The notes under the pieces were generated by a model, which did not search any database, had not been told where the DNA came from, and saw only the letters and a list, made by a program, of their open reading frames with translations. Below are positions 1 through 12,985 of a DNA stretch of 64,000 bases, piece by piece. Positions within the stretch are counted from its first letter, which is position 1, and each line of letters begins with the position of its first letter. Source of the stretch: Berberis thunbergii (taxonomy: Eukaryota; Streptophyta; Magnoliopsida; Ranunculales; Berberidaceae); contig QNQO01001155.1 of the NCBI GenBank assembly GCA_003290165.1, positions 1 through 64,000 on the forward strand. Direction: 5' to 3'. The translations under genes were made by a program, and so were the position numbers.

Positions 1-405
1 GGTTCATTGAGGAACTACCTATTGTTGTGATGCTATTGTTTGTGTTTAGCTTGATGTTTATCACGCACGATTTTATTGATTTTTGGATGAAGATTTCTCA
101 CACCAGTTTTATTGTTGACCCAAGTGACCTTTGCTTATTGGGTACATTTCCTTTTGGAATGTAGCCGATTAGCTTTTAGGTTTAGAGGTTTTGAGCTGCG
201 TTATTGGAGTTTTGCTAGTGAGCTAGTCATGCCAGTCCTTTCCGGGGTTAGAGTTTTATTTGTTTCTGTAATAAAATCATGTTTTAGTTGTTGATTTCTA
301 TTTGTTTATGTTGTTGTTGAATTTTCACGTCCCGAGTTTTGCAGGAAACAGATAATCCTACGTGGATTTTAGGATTTTCGTTTTCTCGGAAATCGGGGCG
401 TGACA
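1..405 (+). mobile_element. LTR, 3' portion, of non-coding gypsy-like array (copy 0)
   Basis: This stretch is nearly identical to 3633-4034 and 7246-7650, each ending in GCGTGACA or a close variant just before a tRNA-Met-type primer site. It is the end of an LTR whose start lies outside the window. No coding potential is seen. Confidence 0.8.
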
Positions 406-1165
406 GTTTGGTATCAGAACATTTGGTTAGCCTAGGCTGGGGAAGAGACTAGGTGATCCTCGGAATGTGGATATGGGAGAGTAGTAGTGTAACTTTCTAG
501 AGATAAAGTGACAAATGTGAACCTTGAACTTTTATTATTGTTTCTTTTTCTTCGTGAATCTCGAGATGAGATTTCTGTGATTAACTTATTTAATGTCAAT
601 AGTGGATGACATTATTTCGTGTCATTTTCTTGTAGCAGTTTGTTATCTTTAATCTTTAGTTAACCCTTTTCGCGAATCTCGGGATGAGATTATTTTGAGT
701 TGTATATATTGTAACACCCCTACTTTTTCAATGACAATAAAAGTTTATGCAACTAAATTCAATTGAAAATTTTATTTTAAAATCTTATTTTGTTTGACAA
801 GTTGTATTTTTCGAAATTCGCTTAACTTTCTTTCCTCTACCGAATCTCGGGGCGAGATTCTTTTGGGTTGTTTATATTGTAGCACCCCGTAGTTTTTAAT
901 ATTTATTAAATTTAATAAATGTCATATATCTTTGTGTGATTGTCCTCATTAAGTTATGGGCATATGCATGAGCTATTTGTTTGTCTACGAGATGTGTGTT
1001 TTGTTTCTTAAGGAAGGTTAGTAGAAAATTTATTTTTTTGATCAGTATATTATTTGTCCTCTAGTGCTGGTTCATTCGGAAAGTAGTTTGTTCATTTAAT
1101 AATTAATTACCTACTTACCCTCCTCTACCGAATCTCGGGACGAGATTCTTTTGAGTTGTATTTAT
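406..1165 (+). mobile_element. Non-coding internal region 1 of tandem LTR array
   Basis: The region runs from the primer site to the last TGTAATACCCG LTR start and has no gag or pol. It holds three copies of a palindromic pre-LTR motif (near 674, 842 and 1130), each followed by a TTGTARYACCC-type LTR start. The true 5' LTR edge could therefore be 711, 877 or 1166; I use 1166, which leaves the shortest LTR. Confidence 0.65.
409..420 (+). promoter_or_regulatory. Primer binding site, tRNA-Met type (copy 1)
   Basis: TGGTATCAGAAC lies three bases after the LTR end. It differs by one base from TGGTATCAGAGC, the usual initiator-Met tRNA complement of plant LTR retrotransposons. It fixes the plus orientation of the array. 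Confidence 0.8.
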
Positions 1166-4034
1166 TGTAATACCCGCCTAATTAAATAAATAAAAAAATT
1201 TCTTGTTTATTAATTGTGGCATATGTCGTAATCTCAATTATTGGGAAAAAGATTTGTTTTGCTAAATAGAATAAGGTGTGTATGTGTGTTTAGCCAAAAT
1301 TTGAAAACCCTAAAAAATAAGAAATTTGTCTTAAGTAAACTAATTAGTCACACTCTAAAAAAAAAAAAGGTGCACATATACTTTAGATAAACCCAAATCT
1401 TGATGGGTTTTATTCAATTTTCTTGGGCTTGAGTTTGGGCTTTCATGAAAGTAATGGTTAGGGTATTGGTTAGAGTGAACTAAATGTTAAAAGAACAAGT
1501 GATGAGTGATCGTTGTGTTTATCCAAATAAACCCCAATTAAAAACTCATTTAAGCCCTAGCCTCCTTTTTTTCTCTGGATACACACAGAAGAAAAAAAAA
1601 CTTACGTTGAAAAATGTGGGAGGTGCTGAAGGAAGAAATTTGCTCAAATCTTGGGATTCTTGCAAAAAGAGGTGACTAAAACTCTATCCCAGACATTTTG
1701 ATTTTTATTTACATCTTTAATGGAGGAAAAAAAATCGATTTGACATTGTTGGTTTGATTTATATCGTTAATGAAAAATCAATTTGAAATCATGGTTTGAT
1801 TTAAACCTTAAATGAAAAAAAACGAATTGACATCACTGTTAATGTTGCGGTTTTACTATTACTGTTCCCGTTCCTATTACTGTTCTTGTTCCTATTACAG
1901 TTCCTGTTTTTATTACTGTTCCTGTTCCTATTATTGTTCATGTTTCTATTATTGTTCCTGTTCTTATTCCTGTTTATATTACTGTTCCTGTTCCTATTAC
2001 TGTTACTATTACTGTTCCTGTTTGATGTCACTTTTCCGATTTTACATCACTGTTTTGTTCCTGTTCCAATTTACATCACTGTTTCTATTCCTTTCTTGAT
2101 TGACATCATTGTTCACTGTTCCGGTTTTACATTAATGTTTCAGATCCTGTTCATATATCTACTACTTTTTACTAGATTACAATCAGTCACAGTAATTGTA
2201 AGCATGGAATAGGATTACATCCAGTAAGATGGGATGATACCCAAGGTTTTGCTAGTGCATCATCATAACACGTGTCATGTGACTAAACGTGGAATCTGGA
2301 ACCCATTGATAATCTCATTAGAACGCCGATATGTAATCTGATTGTCCCTCTAAAACACCAATTTTTCCTTGGAATTCTGACGTGTCATCTTGAGTATGGC
2401 TTTGCTTGAGTGTGAGTGAGGGAAATGAATAATAGCGTATTTGACTTATAGAATTTTTCCATGTTAGTATCGTCATAACAAATATCTATCTGAATTGGGT
2501 GATTCATGTCCTGAGATGCGGCACATCTTCGCCTCTCCAGGTCAATGTAGTTTGGAGGTATGTTGTTGATTTGTTTTGATTGTGTTCAGCAATGCTGGGA
2601 TCAATGGATGAGCTCCACCCCAAAGGGAAGATGTGAGAACTAGTTCCATTGCTGTGTGTTAGGTGGTTTTAGCTACATGGTTATTCTGAGTGTGCTAGAT
2701 TTCACCACGGTAAATAAACTTGGGTATTAGTAGTGTTATGCAAGTTAGTATTTGTAATTTTACATTATGGCTTGAAATACGTGGTTAGTATCTGATCAGA
2801 TGATAAACTTATATTTGACTGATATGCAAATTGTCTTGCTACGGAGTATCCTTATATTGAATGAGTTTGATCTCTGTTGTGTATTTATGAAAATATTATT
2901 TGTTCCCCAAGAGAATGGTGGATACTGTGGTTGATTTATTTATGGTTGACAAAGCGTCACCATAAAAGAGTTTTGATCATTTATTTATTTTTATTCTCTT
3001 TTCCACAACTCCAAAAAGAAAGTGAAAAATGTGATTTGTATACAGACTTGCTTGTATATGTGTGATAGAATTATGGGTATGCATAATTGCTTGCATATCC
3101 GTGCACCGTTCCATGTGAGTTCGGTTGTACGTGTAGATTTAGGAAGAATATTTGCCAGTGATCGAACTTCGGGTGAGATGACATGACACTCGAGGTGGCA
3201 CCCCACTTGGGTCATGTACGCTCCGAGTGGCTTCGATGGCAAGGGAGACACAGTTGAGTGAGGTGTGTTTGCCACATGCAAAATAGTGTGATTGTGGAAA
3301 AGAAGCGAGATTTCATTTTTGTATATGTGCATGATTACCTTAAAGGAAGAAACTAAATGCTCATTTAATCATTGAATGAGAACTACCTGTCTTCCTAAAG
3401 GTAGAAAATGTGTTTTGTTAATATTTCAATAATAGTCTAATATGATTATGATTGTATTGTTGTTGCATTTATGAGGATTGATAACTCATAAATTTTATTT
3501 GTTTGTTTCTAACGGTTTTGTGCAAGATGGTAAGTCTATTAACAATTTCTGCAGGTTAGACTTGCCATAGTCAACTTCTATAGCGTAAGTATTAGTAAAT
3601 GCATATTATTTATTAGGATTGATGACACCTTTGCTTCATTGAGGAACTACTTATTGGTGTGATGTTGTTGTTGTATTTAGCTTTATGTTTATCACACGCG
3701 ATTTTATTGATTTTTGGATGAAGATTTCTCACACCAACTTTATTGCTGACCCTAGTGAGCTTTTGCTTATTGGGTACATTCCTTTTGAAAAGTAGCCGAT
3801 TAGCCTTTTAGGTTTAGAGATTTGAGCTGCGTTACTGGAGTTTCGCTAGTGGGCTAACCACGCCAGTCCTTTCCGGGTTAGAGTTTTATTTGTTTATCTA
3901 ATAAAATCATGTTTTAGTTGTTGCTGCTATTTGTTTATGTTGTTATTGAATTTTCACGTCCTGAGTTTTGGGGAAAACGTATAATCCTACGTGGATTTTA
4001 TCATTTTCGTTTCTCCGAAAATTGGGGCGTGACA
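1166..4034 (+). mobile_element. LTR 1 of non-coding gypsy-like array (about 2.87 kb)
   Basis: It begins TGTAATACCCG after a palindromic motif and ends GCGTGACA before a primer site. It contains a pyrimidine-rich TTACTGTTCCTG tract (about 1845-2120). Open frames inside are low-complexity or noncoding in appearance. The size suits a large LTR of a LARD-like element. Confidence 0.7.
1845..2120 (+). repeat. TTACTGTTCCTGTTCC-type low-complexity tandem tract
   Basis: Degenerate 6/12/18-base units built on TTACTGTTCCTG recur through this stretch. Homologous tracts in the next LTRs lie at about 5480-5780 and 9110-9440 and differ in unit order and number. Overlapping frames (poly Phe/Leu forward, poly Asn/Arg reverse) are by-products. 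Confidence 0.8.
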
Positions 4035-4795
4035 GTTTGGTATCAGAGCATTTGGTTAGCATTGCCTGGGGTAGAGTCTAGGTGAACATCGGAATGTGGA
4101 TATGGGAGAATAGTAGTGTAACTGTTTAGGGATAAAGTGACAAGGGTGAACCTTAAACTTTATTATTGTTTCTTTTTCGTGAATCTCGAGATGAGATTTC
4201 TGTGACAAACTTAGTTTAATGTCAATAGTGGATGACATTATTTCGTGTTAATTTCTTGTAGCAGTTTATTATCTTGAATCTTTAGTTAACCCTTTTGGCG
4301 AATCTCGGGACGATATTCTTTTGATTTGTGTATACTGTAACAACCCTACTTTTTCAATGGCAATAAAAATTAATGCAACTAAATTCAATTGAAACTTTTA
4401 TTTTAAAATCTTCTTTCATTTGACATGTTGTATTTTTCGAAATTCGCTTAACTTTCTTTTCTCTACCGAATCTCGGGGAGAGATTCTTTCGAGTTATATA
4501 TATTGTAGCACCTCATATTTTTTAATATATTGATTAAATTTAATAAATTTCATATATATCTTTGTGTGATTGTCCTCATTATGTTATGGGCATATGCATG
4601 AGCTATTTGTTTGTCTACGTGATGTGTGTTTTGTTTCTTAAGAAAGGTTAGTGGAAAATTTATTTTTTTAATTGGTATATTGTTTGTACTCTAGTGTTGG
4701 TTCATTCGGAAGGTAGTTGGTTTATTTAATAATTAATTACCTACTTACCCTCCTCTACCGAATCGCGGGACGAGATTTTTTTGAGTTGTATATAT
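4035..4795 (+). mobile_element. Non-coding internal region 2 of tandem LTR array
   Basis: It is collinear with 406-1165, with the same three palindrome/LTR-start modules and no coding region. Scattered substitutions show it is an older tandem copy and not an assembly artefact. Confidence 0.65.
4038..4049 (+). promoter_or_regulatory. Primer binding site, tRNA-Met type (copy 2)
   Basis: An exact TGGTATCAGAGC lies three bases after the end of LTR 1. Confidence 0.85.
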
Positions 4796-7650
4796 TGTAA
4801 TACCCGCCTAATTAAATAAAAATAAAAATTTCTTGTTTATTAATTGTGGCATATGTCATAATCTCAATTATTGGGAAAAAATTTTATTTTGCTAAATAGA
4901 ATAAGGTGTGTATGTGTGTTTAGCCAAAATTTGAAAACCCAAAAAAAATAAGACATTTGCCTTAAGTAAACTAATTAGTCACACTCTAAAAAAAAAGGTG
5001 CACATATACTTTAGTTAAACCCTAATCTTGATTGGTTTTATTCAATTTTCTTGGGCTTGAGTTTGGCCTTTCATGAAAGTAATGGTTAGGGTATTGGTTA
5101 GAGGGAAATAAATGTTAAAATAATAAGAGATGAGTGATGGTTGTGTTTAGCCAAATAAACCCCAATTAAAAACTCATTTAAGCCCTAGTCTCCTTTTTCT
5201 CTCTGGATACACACAGAAGAAAAGAAAAAAAAACTTACGTTGAAAAAGGTGGGAGGTGCTGAAGGAAGAAATTTGCTCAAATCTTGGGATTCTTGCAAAA
5301 AGAGGTGAGTAAAACTCTATCCCTAGACATTTTGATTTTTATTTACATCTTTAATGGAGGAAAAAAAATCGACTTGACATTGTTGGTTTGATTTATATCT
5401 TTAATGAAAAATCGATTTGAAATCATGGTTTGATTTAAACCTTAAATGAAAAAAAATAATTTGACATCACTGTTCATGTAGCGGTTTTACTATTAATGTT
5501 CCCGTTCCTATTACTGTTCCTCTTCCAATTACAGTTCCTATTTTTTATTACTGTTCCTGTTCCTGTTTCTATTACTGTTATTGTTATTGTTCTAGTTCAT
5601 GTTCTTATTCATGTTTCTATTAATGTTCATGTTCCTATTACTGTTCCTGTTTAACGTCATTGTTCACTGTTTCGGTTTAACATCACTGTTTTTGTTCCTG
5701 TTCCAATTTTACATCGTTGTTTCTGTTTCTGTTCCTGTTCCTGTTGGACATCACTGTTCACTGTTTTGGTTTTACATTAATGTTTCAGATCCTGTTCACA
5801 ATAGTTGTAAGCATGGAATAGGATTACATCCAGTAAGATGGGATGATACCCAAGATTTTGCTAGTGCATCATCATAACACGTGTCATGTGACTAAACGTA
5901 GAATCTTGAACCCATTGATAATCCCATTAGAACGCCGATACGTAATCTGATTGTCCCTCTAAAACACCAATTTTTCCTTGGAATTCAGACGTGTCATCTT
6001 GAGTATGGCTTTGCTTGAGTGTGAGTGAGGAATAAGAGCATATTTGACTTATAGAATTTTCCCATGTTGGTATGGTCATAACAAATATCTATGTGAATTG
6101 GGTGATTCATGTCCTGAGATGCGGCACATCTTCGCCTCTCCGAGTCAATGTAGTTTGGAGGTATGTTGTTGATTTGTTTGGATTGTGTTCGGCAATGCTG
6201 GGATCAATGGATGAGCTCCATCCCAAAGGGAAGATGTGAGAACTAGTTCCATTTGCCGTGTGTTAGGTGGTTTTAGCTACATGGTTATTCTGAGTGTGCT
6301 AGATTTCACCACGATAAATAAAGTTGGGTATTAGTAGTGTTATGCAAGTTAGTATTTGCAATTTTACATTATGGCTTGAAATACGTGGTCAGTATCAGAT
6401 CAAATGATAAACTTGTATTTGACTAATATGCAAATTGTCTTGCTAAGGGGCATCCTTATATTGAATGAGTTTGATCCCTGTTGTGTTATAGAAATGTATT
6501 TATGAAAATATTATTTGTTCCCCAAGAGAATGGTGGATGTTGTGGTTGATTTATTTATGGTTGACAAAGCGTCACCATAAAGAGTTTTGAGGATTTATTT
6601 ATTTTTAAGCTTTTTTCCACAACTCCAAAAAAAATGTGAAGAATATGATTTGTATACAGACTTGCTTGTATACGTATGATAGAATTATGGGTATGCAGAC
6701 TTGCTTGCATATCGGTACACCTTCCATGTGAATTCGGTTGTACGTGTAGATTTAGGAAGAATACTTGCCAGCGAACAAACTTCGGGTGAGATGACATGAC
6801 ACTCGAGATGGCACCCCACTTGGGTCATGTACGCTCCGAGTGCCTTCGATGGCAAGGGAGGCGCACTTGGGTGAGGTGTGTTCGGCACATGGAGGATAGT
6901 GCGATTGTGAAAAAGAAGCGAGATTTCTTTTTTTGTATATGTGCATGATTACCTTAAAGGAAAAACTAAATGCTCATTCAATTATTGAATGAGAACTACA
7001 TGTTTTCCTAAAGGTAGAAAAATTGTTTTGTTAATATTTCAATAATAGTATAATATGATTATGATTTGTATTGTTGTTGCATTTATGAGGATTGATAACT
7101 CATAAATTTTATTTGTTTGTTTCTAACCGTTTTGTGCATGATGGTAATTCTACTAAAAATTTCTGCCGGTTAGACTTGCCATAGTCAACTTTTATAGTGT
7201 AAGTATTAGTAAATGCATATTATTTATTAGGATGATGACACCTTTGCCTCATTGAGGAACTTCCTATTGGTGTGATGTTGTTGTTTGTGTTTAGCTTGAT
7301 GTTTATCACGCGCGATTTTATTGATTTTTGGATGAAGATTTCTTACACCAGCTTTATTGCTGACCCAAGAGAGCTTTTGATTCTTGGGTACATTCCTTTT
7401 GGAATGTAGCCGATTAGCCTTTCAGGTTTAGAAGTTTTGAGCTGCGTTATTAGAGTTTCGCTAGTGAGCTAGCCACGCCAGTCCTTTCCGGGTTAGAGTT
7501 TTATTTGTTTCTGTAATAAAATCATGTTTTAGTTGTTGCAGCTATTTGTTTATGTTTTTATTGAATTTTCACGTCCCGAGTTTTGGGGAAAACAAATAAT
7601 CCTACGTGGATTTTAGGATTTTCGTTTTCTTCGAAAATCGGGGCGTGGCA
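4796..7650 (+). mobile_element. LTR 2 of non-coding gypsy-like array
   Basis: It begins TGTAATACCCG and ends GCGTGGCA (one change from GCGTGACA). It is collinear with LTR 1, including the TTACTGTTCCTG tract near 5480-5780. Confidence 0.7.
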
Positions 7651-8414
7651 GTTTGGTATCAGAGCATTTGGTTAGCCTTGCCTTGGGTAGAGTCCAGGTG
7701 ATCCTCGGAATGTGGATATGGGAGAGTAGTAGTGTAACTTTCTAGAGATAAAGTCACAAGGGTGAACCTTGAACTTTTATTATTGTTTCTTTTTCTTCGT
7801 GAATCTCGAGATGAGATTTCTGTGACTAACTTATTTTAATGTCAATAGTGGATGACATTATTCCGTGTCATTTTCCTATAGCAGTTTGTTATCTTGATTA
7901 GTTAGTTAACCCTTTTTGCGAATCTCGGGACGAGATTCTTTTGAGTTGTATATATTTTAACACCCCTACTTTTCCAATGGCAATAAAAATTTATGCAACT
8001 AAATTCAAATCAAGTTTTTGTTTTAAAATCTTCTTTCGTTTGACAAGTTGTATTTTTCAAAATTCGCTTAACTTTCTTTCCTCTACCGAATCTCGGCGCG
8101 AGATTATTTTGAGTTGTATATATTGTAGCACCCCGTATTTTTTTAATATTTATTAAATTTAATAAATTTCATATATATCTTTGTGTGATTGTCCTCATTA
8201 AGTTATGGGCATATGCATGAGCTATTTGTTTGTCTACGTGATGTGTGTTTTGTTTCTTAAGGAAGGTTAGTAGAAATTTTTTTTTTTTGAATGGTATATT
8301 ATTTGTACTCTTGTGTTGGTTCATTCGGAAGGTAGTTGGTTTATTTAATAATTAATTACCTACTAACCCTCCTCTATCGAATCTCGAGACGAGATTCTTT
8401 TGAGTTGTATATAT
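7651..8414 (+). mobile_element. Non-coding internal region 3 of tandem LTR array
   Basis: This is the third copy of the internal segment with the same palindrome/LTR-start modules. No gag or pol frame is visible. Confidence 0.65.
7654..7665 (+). promoter_or_regulatory. Primer binding site, tRNA-Met type (copy 3)
   Basis: An exact TGGTATCAGAGC lies three bases after the end of LTR 2. Confidence 0.85.
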
Positions 8415-9794
8415 TGTAATACCCGCCTAATTAAATAAATATAAAAATTTCTTGTTTATTAATTGTGGCATATGTCGTAATCTCAATTATTTGAAAAAAA
8501 ATTTGTTTTGCTAAATAGAATAAGGTGTGTATGTGTGTTTAGCCAAAATTTGAAAACCCAAAAAAATAAGACATTTGCCTTTAGTAAACTAATTAGTCAC
8601 ACTCTAAATAAAAAAAAAGGTGCACATATACTTTAGTTAAACTCTAATCTTGATGGATTTTATTCAATTTTCTTGGGCTTGAGTTTGGGCTTTTATGAAA
8701 GTAATGGTTAGGGTATTGGTTAGAGGGAAATAAAGGTTAAAAGAATAAGAGATGAGTGATGGTTGTGTTTAGCCAAATAAACCCCAATTAAAAACTCATT
8801 TAAGCCCTAGCCTCCTTTTTCTCTCTGGATACACACACAAGAAAAGAAAAAAAACTTACGTTGAAAAAGGTGGGAGGTGCTGAAGGAAGAAATTTGCTCA
8901 AATCTTGGGATTCTTGCAAAAAGAGGTGAGTAAAACTCTATTCCTAGACATTTTGATTTTTATTTACATCTTTAATGGAGGAAAAAAAATCGATTTGACA
9001 TTGTTGGTTTGATTTATATCTTTAATGAAAAATCGATTTAAAATCATGTTTTGATTTAAACCTTAAATGAAAAAAAAAAAAAAAAACGAATTGACATCAC
9101 TGTTCATGTTGCGGTTTTACTATTATTGTTCCCGTTCCTATTACTGTTCATGTTCCTATTACAGATCCTGTTTCTATTTTGTTCCTGCTCCTATTACTGT
9201 TCCTGTTTCTATTACCGTTACTGTTACTGTTCCTGTTCCTGTTCTTATTCCTGTTTCTGTTACTGTTCTTGCTCCTATTACTGTTACTATTACTGTTCCT
9301 GTTTCTATTTGATGCTATTGTTCATTGTTCCGGTTTTACATCACTGTTTTTGTTCTTGTTCCGATTTTACATCACTGTTTCTGTTCCTCTTTTTGTTTGA
9401 CATCACTGTTCACTGTTCCGATTTTACATCAATGTTTCAGATCCTGTTCACATATCTACTACTTTTTACTTGATTAAAATCAGTCACAGTAGTTGTGAGC
9501 AAGGAATAGGATTACATCTAGTAAGATGGGATGATACCCAAGATTTTGCTAGTGCATCATCAGCACACGTGTCATGTGACTAAACGTGGAATCTGGAACC
9601 CATTGATAATCCCATTAGAACGCCGATACGTAATCTGATTGTCCATCTAAAACACCAATTTTTCCTTGGAATTCTGACGTGTCATCTTGAGTAAGGCTTT
9701 GCTTGAGTGTAAGTGAGGGAAATGAATAAGAACGTATTTGACTTATAGAATTTTTCCTTGTTAGTATGGTTATAACAAATATCTATGTGAATTA
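8415..9794 (+). mobile_element. LTR 3, left part, split by CACTA insertion
   Basis: It starts TGTAATACCCG and follows LTRs 1 and 2 until GTGAATTA at 9794. There it is interrupted by a CACTA element, and it resumes at 18389. The terminal TTA (9792-9794) is the left target duplication. Confidence 0.75.
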
Positions 9795-9815
9795 CACTAC
9801 ACCAAAACCCCCATT

Positions 9816-10465
9816 AGCCACGGTTTTATACCGTGGGCGTAAGACATTGCCACGGCTAAGAGCCGTGGACTACAGGGGCGTCGCAAAATTTTTTGTCACG
9901 GCTAAAAACCGTTGCTAAACATTGTAGCAACGGTTTTATGGTTGAAGGGGGGGGGGGCGTTATTTGCAGAAATTAGCAACGGTGCAACGGTTTTAAACCG
10001 TGGATAAATTAGCAACGGTTCGAAGCCGTTACTAAGTGTAAATATTAGCAAATGTTATAAACCGTGGCTAACTAGATAGCTACGGTTTATAGCCGTGGCT
10101 AACTATGGCAACGGTTTTGAACCGTGGCTAAGTTTATATATTTGCAACGGTTTTAAACCGTGTCTAAAAGTAGCAATGGTTTCTAGCCGTGGCTAACCTT
10201 TGCAACGGTTTTGAACCGTGGCTAAGCACATGTATTTGCAACGGTTTTAAACCGTGTCTAAAAGTAGCAACGGTTATTAGCCGTGGCTAACTGTGGCAAC
10301 GGTTATAAACCGTGGTTAAATAGTGTAAATTAAACCGTGGCAAAGGTACTAGCAACGGTTTTTAGGCGTAGCAATATGGAACTACGGTGTGAAACCGTTG
10401 GCAATTAAAACAAAATTCAAAAAAAAAAAAATATGTTTTGTTGCAACGGTGTAAAACCGTTGCAA
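9816..10465. repeat. Left subterminal palindrome array of CACTA 1
   Basis: About 19 copies of a 14-20 base imperfect palindrome of the form CAACGGTTTTAAACCGTGGC occur, spaced roughly 25-40 bases apart (counted by eye). In En/Spm-type elements such subterminal repeats bind the accessory TNPA-type protein; that role here is inferred from the family. Confidence 0.85.
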
Positions 10466-12440
10466 GTTAATATAATCGAAAATTTTTTTTTTTTTTTTTT
10501 GCTGCTGCAGCAAAATCACAGCCGTGGCACCTGCAAAATCAGTCCTTACTATAGTTTGTGTCATGCCTCCGACACGAATAAGAACCACCAAACTATATGC
10601 TAGATAAATACAAAATCAACCGTAAAAAGGAACTTGTCAAGTTTTGACGCCAAACAAAAACATGTAAACAAATAGCATTAATTAATGTACAATAATAGGA
10701 TTAACCTGAACAAATGGAACATAGCTTGTTATATCAGGTTTCGCTCGCATCTAAAACAAAAGAATTTCTCTATGTTTTTTCCAACAATACAAATCGCCCT
10801 AGTTATAATGTAAGAAAATACATTGATGCCCTTAGGAACAGGCCCCATTTCTTTCGGTAGTTGCTTGTTCAATATACTGAAAATGATGAGAATGCAGCAC
10901 CTGGTAGTTGCTTGTATATGGCACCGGTGATGGTTGATACAACGACACACTTTGCACCCCAGAAACAAGCAATGTATGCGCATTCTCCTGTCCAACATAC
11001 TGCGCTGCCCGTACTGGCTCAGACCTGCAGAGCCCTGCAGTATAAAAATTAGTCAGTACTTAATGACAGACAAACATGACTATAAAGATTGCTAATAAAC
11101 CAATGACAGACAAACATGACCTATAATTGCACAGTTATTGAAAACAAGACAACATAGATACTCTTTAAGTACTTTATTGCATATGATCTGGACCTGGGTG
11201 TAACAATAAGTTGTAGCAAAAGCACAAGTAGAAGTATCATCATCAACAACATATAGGTTTCATGCTGAAAAAAAAATTCTACTAGACCAGATTATATGCT
11301 CCTAAAAAAAATTCTACTCCACGGAACTCCTAAAAAACATTGCCATATATCCATTACATCCATCACAGTATATATCATCAATTACATAAGCTAAAACTTG
11401 ATCATGTGACATCATAACATACCATGTCGTCCGATGTAAGAGTCCCAGACTTATCAAAACAACGTCAACCCACAAATCCACCAATACAGGCACCATTACT
11501 ACATTAGATAAGACTTTTTATCCTATTTGCTTGAAATCACAAACGAAAGAGTCATTTATGCTTAAATGTCGAGGAAGTGAAGTTATCACTTCAATTTTTT
11601 CATCATATTGATTCCGGTTATAAGTTTACTAGCTTGCTAAACTGAATCAGAAATTCTAAATGTCGAGGAAGTGGGCGAGGAAATAAGCGAGGGGAGGGAG
11701 GTGGCGGGATGGGAAAATCAATCAATTTAAGAACATAAAAAAGGAAAATCAGAATGGCATTGAAAACCACCATGAGTTTACAAATCACATTTCCATTTTT
11801 ATAGAAACTTTGCAATTACAAGATATACACGAATTACACGTGTTTATCTTTCCTACCAACACACTATAATCTAAATATAGACTCACTTTAATTCCTAACT
11901 AGATTTTTCAAGATTTACTACTTGTCAGAATTTTTTTTTTTTAAGGTTTCACTTTTATGACAAGAGATTATGAAAGATTTGGATTAAAAAAAAAAACTTT
12001 TATAGATTTCTACAGATTTTTGGATAACTTATATTTTATGACAAATGGCAGACCTTACAAAAAAAACCTTTTGAACAGGTGACAGGTGAAAAAGGAGGGA
12101 TGCCTGGCCTATTTAAACCCCCTCACCACCCCACTCATTCTTCCCCCCTCTCCCTTGCATTTCTTCTCTTCCTCTATAGTGAAGAGATTCTCCATCTCAA
12201 TCTCTCCATTTCTTTGCCATTTCTCTATTTTCCATTTGGTAGGCTCTCTTTTCCTCCAATATACTTCTGCATTTGCTCTTCTTCTTTTATCTTCCTTTCT
12301 TGTGGTATTGCATGCAAATGCAAGTAGTGATCTATTGTTATGGTTTTGGTGGCCTTTTTCAGTCTATGGGTTGATTGAAAGGCTGCTTGAAATGATATAA
12401 TTGTTGTCTAAATTATTTCAAATAAATACTATGGACACTA
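10466..12440. other. CACTA 1 interior, unassigned, promoter-like pyrimidine tract
   Basis: No gene is recognised. The part from about 10440 to 10650 matches the second CACTA element at about 34810-35060, so it belongs to the transposon. A fragment resembling the end of the Mutator-like MITE at 28548-28738 lies near 11646-11720. At 12105-12250 a CT-rich stretch after a TTTAAA resembles a 5' untranslated leader. Confidence 0.5.
11646..11720 (+). mobile_element. Mutator-like MITE end, fragment
   Basis: It begins CAGAAATTCTAAATGTCGAGG and runs into GAGGAAATAAGCGAGG, matching the inverted terminus of the complete 191-bp MITE at 28548-28738. The opposite end is not identifiable, so this is a partial copy. 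Confidence 0.5.
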
Positions 12441-12599
12441 ACCTTCACATATGGAATGACTTGGAGAATAGCAGACGCGCGTAGAACACGCAGCAATCTC
12501 TCAACCGTAGAACACGCAGCACACGCGCGTTTCTGCGACAAATCAATTCTCACTCGATCAAGTAATCTCTCTATACTTGCATGTGATATCGCGACATCT

Positions 12600-12765
12600 C
12601 AGCAGGTCAACGCTGCGACACAACAGCAGCAAACCAAGCAGCAACAGCAACAGCAACAGCAAAGCAGGGCAGCAGCAACAGCAAAGCAGGGCAGCAGCAG
12701 CAGTAACGCGCCAAAGCGTAGCAGCAGCAGCAGCAGCATCAACGCCACACATGAAACAGCAGCAG
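12600..12765 (+). repeat. CAG/CAA trinucleotide-rich block inside CACTA 1
   Basis: Runs of CAGCAG, CAACAG and AGCAGGGCAGCAG occur here. They give Gln/Ala/Ser-rich frames on both strands that look like repeat by-products. The block lies just downstream of the transposase remnant. Confidence 0.75.
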
Positions 12766-12985
12766 AAAAAATTACAGATGCACTCTGTTTTGCGACAGAG
12801 TGCTCTGCCTACCTGCTCCTCGTATAGAGCCAAGCAAAGCTATGCACCTTCACAAGTACTTGCCACAATTACCTGCAATTGTCAACCAAGCAAAGTTAGC
12901 TTTTATAGCTTGACAAGAAGCTCAAACCAATCATGCATTCGAAGAAAAACAAATGCTGGAAAAAATTCAATTCATTCCAACATCT

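Noticed and set aside
1801..2212. Open frames rich in Asn/Arg, Tyr/Cys/Ser or Phe/Leu in the LTRs (also near 5599 and 9067-9473)
   Set aside because: They are translations of the TTACTGTTCCTG repeat in different frames, overlap on both strands, and differ between copies in a slippage-like way.
2991..3332. Minus-strand frame with MPNTPHPSxPPLPSK conserved in three LTRs (also about 6685-6946 and 18802-19276)
   Set aside because: Conservation is explained by LTR duplication. Ends and lengths vary between copies, there is no known domain, and a start context is not shared.
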